Positions 61,392 to 64,000 of a stretch of DNA of 64,000 nt are shown one piece after another. Position 1 is the first letter of the stretch. Each line of letters starts with the position of its first letter. The notes beneath the pieces were generated by a model. That model did no database searches. It saw nothing but the letters and a program-made list of their open reading frames with translations, and was not told the DNA's origin. The translations under genes and the position numbers were made by a program. This stretch comes from Apostichopus japonicus (lineage: Eukaryota; Echinodermata; Holothuroidea; Aspidochirotida; Stichopodidae): the NCBI RefSeq assembly GCF_037975245.1, contig NC_092574.1:11185213-11249212 (forward strand). Reading direction: 5' to 3'.

Positions 61392-62286
61392 CATTTCCAA
61401 AACATGTATTGCTAATATTGTGTTAACCTGTACATAATGCTAACTGCAAGGTGTCTCGTGTTTGATAAACAAGGCCAGCAGGTGTGTTAAAGTTGATTTA
61501 GCTCGAGAGAGTGCTAGTATACTAGTGATAAAGGTGACCGTTTCCTTGTTGCTTTCACTTCTTGTTTTACTTTGTCTGAGTTATTTAGGTTCCCAGTGCT
61601 TCAGTCGCATGTTCGATTTTCTTGGGAAATGTTAGGTGGGAATACTATATTACAGATTTGAAGGAAGATTAAACCTCAGATTTTATTGATACCATTTTTT
61701 TTTAAAGGAAGCTGGGTTTATCTGCAACCTGAATTTATTATACCTTGGCAATTCTGTACTGATATGTTTTAGATTCGCTTTGTTTTATTGTACCGGTGAA
61801 AATATCAGTCTCGTAAACATGTGTGGGTGTGAAGTATTAAAGAGGTATGAAGGTAGTTTTTACAAGTCATAAGTGTGTGTGAATATTAGATCATTAACCA
61901 CTGATATTAATAGTCATCAGTGTGTCCCCTACACATACTAAAAACATCAAATAACGAGAAGTATATTATTTCAACCCACAAAGCATATAAACTCACTGAG
62001 ACATTTCTTTATCTAATTGAACACCCACCCACCCATCTCAGTATAATGTAGAGAGGATGAAAGCCTTTCGGGAAGTACTTTGAACAATTTTAGCGTGTTA
62101 AGCATTTGGCCGATAATTGAAGAATTGTGGACAATGGTTAATTCATAGTGCATTTAAATAATACCAAGAATGGGAGATATGAGTTAATCATATTGTCTTG
62201 GCTTATTTCAATCTCTGAGTCTGCTTAGGTTCTGTGACGTTAGCAAGTATTTCGGTCTGAGGTGGGTGAATGGTAGACCATTCTCA
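61392..62286. other. 3' flank of the 56088 gene, no coding feature
   Basis: AT-rich unique sequence. One exon-like stretch (61592-61633, after TGAGTTATTTAG) is open but unsupported. Confidence 0.5.
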
Positions 62287-62705
62287 TGCACTGAAGTCAT
62301 GTGACAAGTGCACTCAGTCATGTGACAAGTGCACTTAGTCAGGTGATATGTGCACTCAATCAGGTGACAAGTGCACTCATTCAGGTGATATGTGCACTCA
62401 ATCAGGAGACAAGTGCACCCAGTCATGTGATAAGTGCACTCAATCAGGTGACAAGTGTACTCATTCAGGTGATATGTGCACTCAATCAGGAGACAAGTGC
62501 ACCCAGTCATGTGATAAGTGCACTCAATCAGGTGACAAGTGCACTCAGTCAGGTGATATGTGCACTCAGTCAGATGATATGTGTACTCAGTCAGATGATA
62601 TGTGCACTCAATCAGGTGATATGTGCACTCAATCAGGTGACAAGTGTACTCAGTCAGTTGATATGTGCACTCAATCAGGAGACAAGTGTACTTAGTCAGG
62701 TGACA
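62287..62705. repeat. 21-bp minisatellite, about 19 units
   Basis: Unit TCAGGTGACAAGTGCACTCAG with a TGATATGTGCAC variant, mostly in alternation. The 21-bp period keeps frames open on both strands, giving ORFs of 115, 191 and 181 codons (heptapeptide MCTQSGD-like on the + strand). These are not taken as genes. It ends about 210 bp before a FES/FER exon. Confidence 0.95.
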
Positions 62706-62914
62706 GTGTGCACATGTCATATGATAATTGAAATCTTCCAGCTGAACAAACATGAGATGGGAGAAGCGTGCTCCAACTGTGGTCTGACTTCATTGTGTCA
62801 AGTCAGTCTCCTAATACTGTTAGGTTCAGTTATATTTTTTGTCTTCCAAAGTTGTTATTTAACAGAATGTTGTTGATGTTGAGTAACTTACAGCAGAGAT
62901 GTTTGTGTCTACAG

Positions 62915-63712
62915 CCTAGCTCCAACAAGGAGGTCCCCCTGGAGGATGAAGCCTGGTACCACGGCGCCCTGCCGAGACAAGAGACGGAGGAGCTGCTGAA
63001 ACAGGAGGGAGACTTCATTGTCAGATTCAAGAGCGACGCCTCCGGCCAGTACGTGCTCTCCTGCAGGTCCGCCGATAAACAGAGGCACTTCCCGATCGTG
63101 AAACAAGACGATAGCACGGTCAGTCCATTGCGAGTTTTTAAACCTGCAGAGAGTTAACCTATCTATGACAGCAAATCAATCTTGGGACTTATTTTTGCTG
63201 ATAGCTATTATTACAATAGTGCTTCTTTTTTTAATAATAGTATAATATATGTATATTATATTATATGTAATATATTCGCATAATAGCATAATATTTTTTA
63301 AATAAAGCATGTAAAAACACCATGTAAAATACACATTTTGGTGTTACAATACCATCCTCTGTAGGCAGTGGTGGGGCCAGGGGTCCTCAAAGGCCCCCCT
63401 TCCACACATCTTGGTCCCCCTTCCTCCCTCACATTACAAAATTAAAATGGCATACTGTGTGTGTTTGATATGATATATCATTAAGCCTGACTTTTCTCCT
63501 CCACACAATTTTTTTTAATGTCTGAATGTTCTGGTTTTTAACAGTATCGATTGGAAGGAGGGAGTTTTCGGTCAATCCAGGAACTGGTGAACCATCACTC
63601 AACTCAAACACCGGTGACAAAAGCCATGATGATCAGAAATCCAATAAGTAAGGTCAAGGACGAGCACGACCTTCGACACAAGGACATCCTGCTGGACACC
63701 AAATTAGGACAG
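62915..63712 (+). CDS. FES/FER-family non-receptor tyrosine kinase, SH2 exons (partial)
   Basis: Exons 62915-63118 (68 aa, donor GTCAGT) and 63545-63712 (56 aa, donor GTGAGT) join in phase 0. They encode an SH2 domain of FES/FER type: EDEAWYHGALPR, then GDFIVRFKSDASGQYVLS with the phosphotyrosine-binding Arg of the FLVR strand, RHFPIV, and in exon 2 YRLEGGSFRSIQELVNHH. It continues into HKDILLDTKLGQ, the lead-in to the kinase glycine loop (family DVILGELLGKG), which must lie right of the window. FES/FER kinases act below cytokine, growth-factor and adhesion receptors. No F-BAR exons were found upstream in this window, so the 5' part is either remote or absent. Exon 1 is clearly GC-richer than the surrounding sequence. 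Confidence 0.92.
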
Positions 63713-63746
63713 GTGAGTTTCATGAAAGACACAACGATTCAATCTT

Positions 63747-64000
63747 TTAAAGGGTGTGAAGACTGGCGCAAAAAAAGAAACATCTAATGCCAGTAATCTG
63801 ACCTAGTTTCGAATGAGGTGTAATAGAAGTGTTACACACCACCATCAATCCCAGCAAATACACATACAGCTCGCTACCGTCAGTAAATTAGACACTAGTG
63901 TACAGTCAGTACATACAGCTGCGGTCAATACCCACAGCACAGTGTACAAACGATACAGCGATGGACATCTCAGGTCCAGCTAGAGATAACAAGGTATCAC
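63747..64000. mobile_element. Family E TIR element, running off the window
   Basis: TTAAAGGGTGTGAAGACTGG, then AAACATCTAATGCCAGTAAT and on to GACATCTCAGGTCCAGCTAG: the reverse orientation of the 36691 and 46398 copies. It begins 34 bp after the FES/FER exon donor. Confidence 0.88.

Noticed and set aside
62208..62876. Long overlapping ORFs of 181, 191 and 115 codons
   Set aside because: All three are the 21-bp minisatellite read in different frames; no splice sites or non-repeat domain support them.
61279..63118. Joining the 61279 exon directly to the FES/FER SH2 exon at 62915
   Set aside because: It would need a GTGTTC donor inside the exon, which is poor; the exon's own stop codon gives a simpler terminal exon.

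Overview
This window is eukaryotic nuclear DNA with many introns (GT-AG splicing) and a dense load of DNA transposons. I found no prokaryotic features. The gene content is animal: an SLC22 organic-ion transporter, a COMMD5 orthologue of exactly vertebrate length, a CCDC73-like coiled-coil protein and the SH2 part of a FES/FER tyrosine kinase. Many short hAT-like elements begin CAGGGGCG or CAGTGGCG and carry poly-G tracts, and TAGGCCTAG-rich tracts are present. Together these suggest a marine invertebrate deuterostome, probably an echinoderm. The species assignment is inference from style, not from a marker gene.

Layout, all genes on the + strand. (1) 89-13944: the last nine coding exons (415 aa) of an SLC22 transporter whose 5' end lies left of the window; its introns hold a 3.07-kb AACGTT-rich TIR element and a 1.34-kb hAT-like element. 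(2) 13945-17878: intergenic, with a 268-bp MITE and a near-perfect 71-bp-arm hairpin. (3) 17879-28564: a complete 11-exon gene of 1302 aa, with an N-terminal coiled coil in small exons and one 2481-nt exon for a disordered tail; CCDC73-like. (4) 28565-35732: intergenic with hAT-like elements. (5) 35852-43603: complete COMMD5, seven coding exons including a 29-nt micro-exon, 224 aa. (6) 43604-56087: repeat-rich, with a 13-unit array of 133 bp, nested hAT-like and TTAA elements, and a GTCGAAACACC array. (7) 56088-61391: the 3' three exons of an acidic, serine-rich protein that I do not recognise; its second intron holds a 2.4-kb TIR element. (8) 62915-63712: two exons of a FES/FER-type kinase (SH2 and start of the linker to the kinase domain), running off the right edge.

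The genes do not form a pathway; they are ordinary neighbouring metazoan genes. Exon chains were built by hand and checked by splice sites, phase agreement and total length: 1248, 3909 and 675 nt, each an exact multiple of three. The most unusual material is in the repeats: several elements have clear target-site duplications, two have no family I can name, and three hairpins or inverted repeats could be small-RNA sources.
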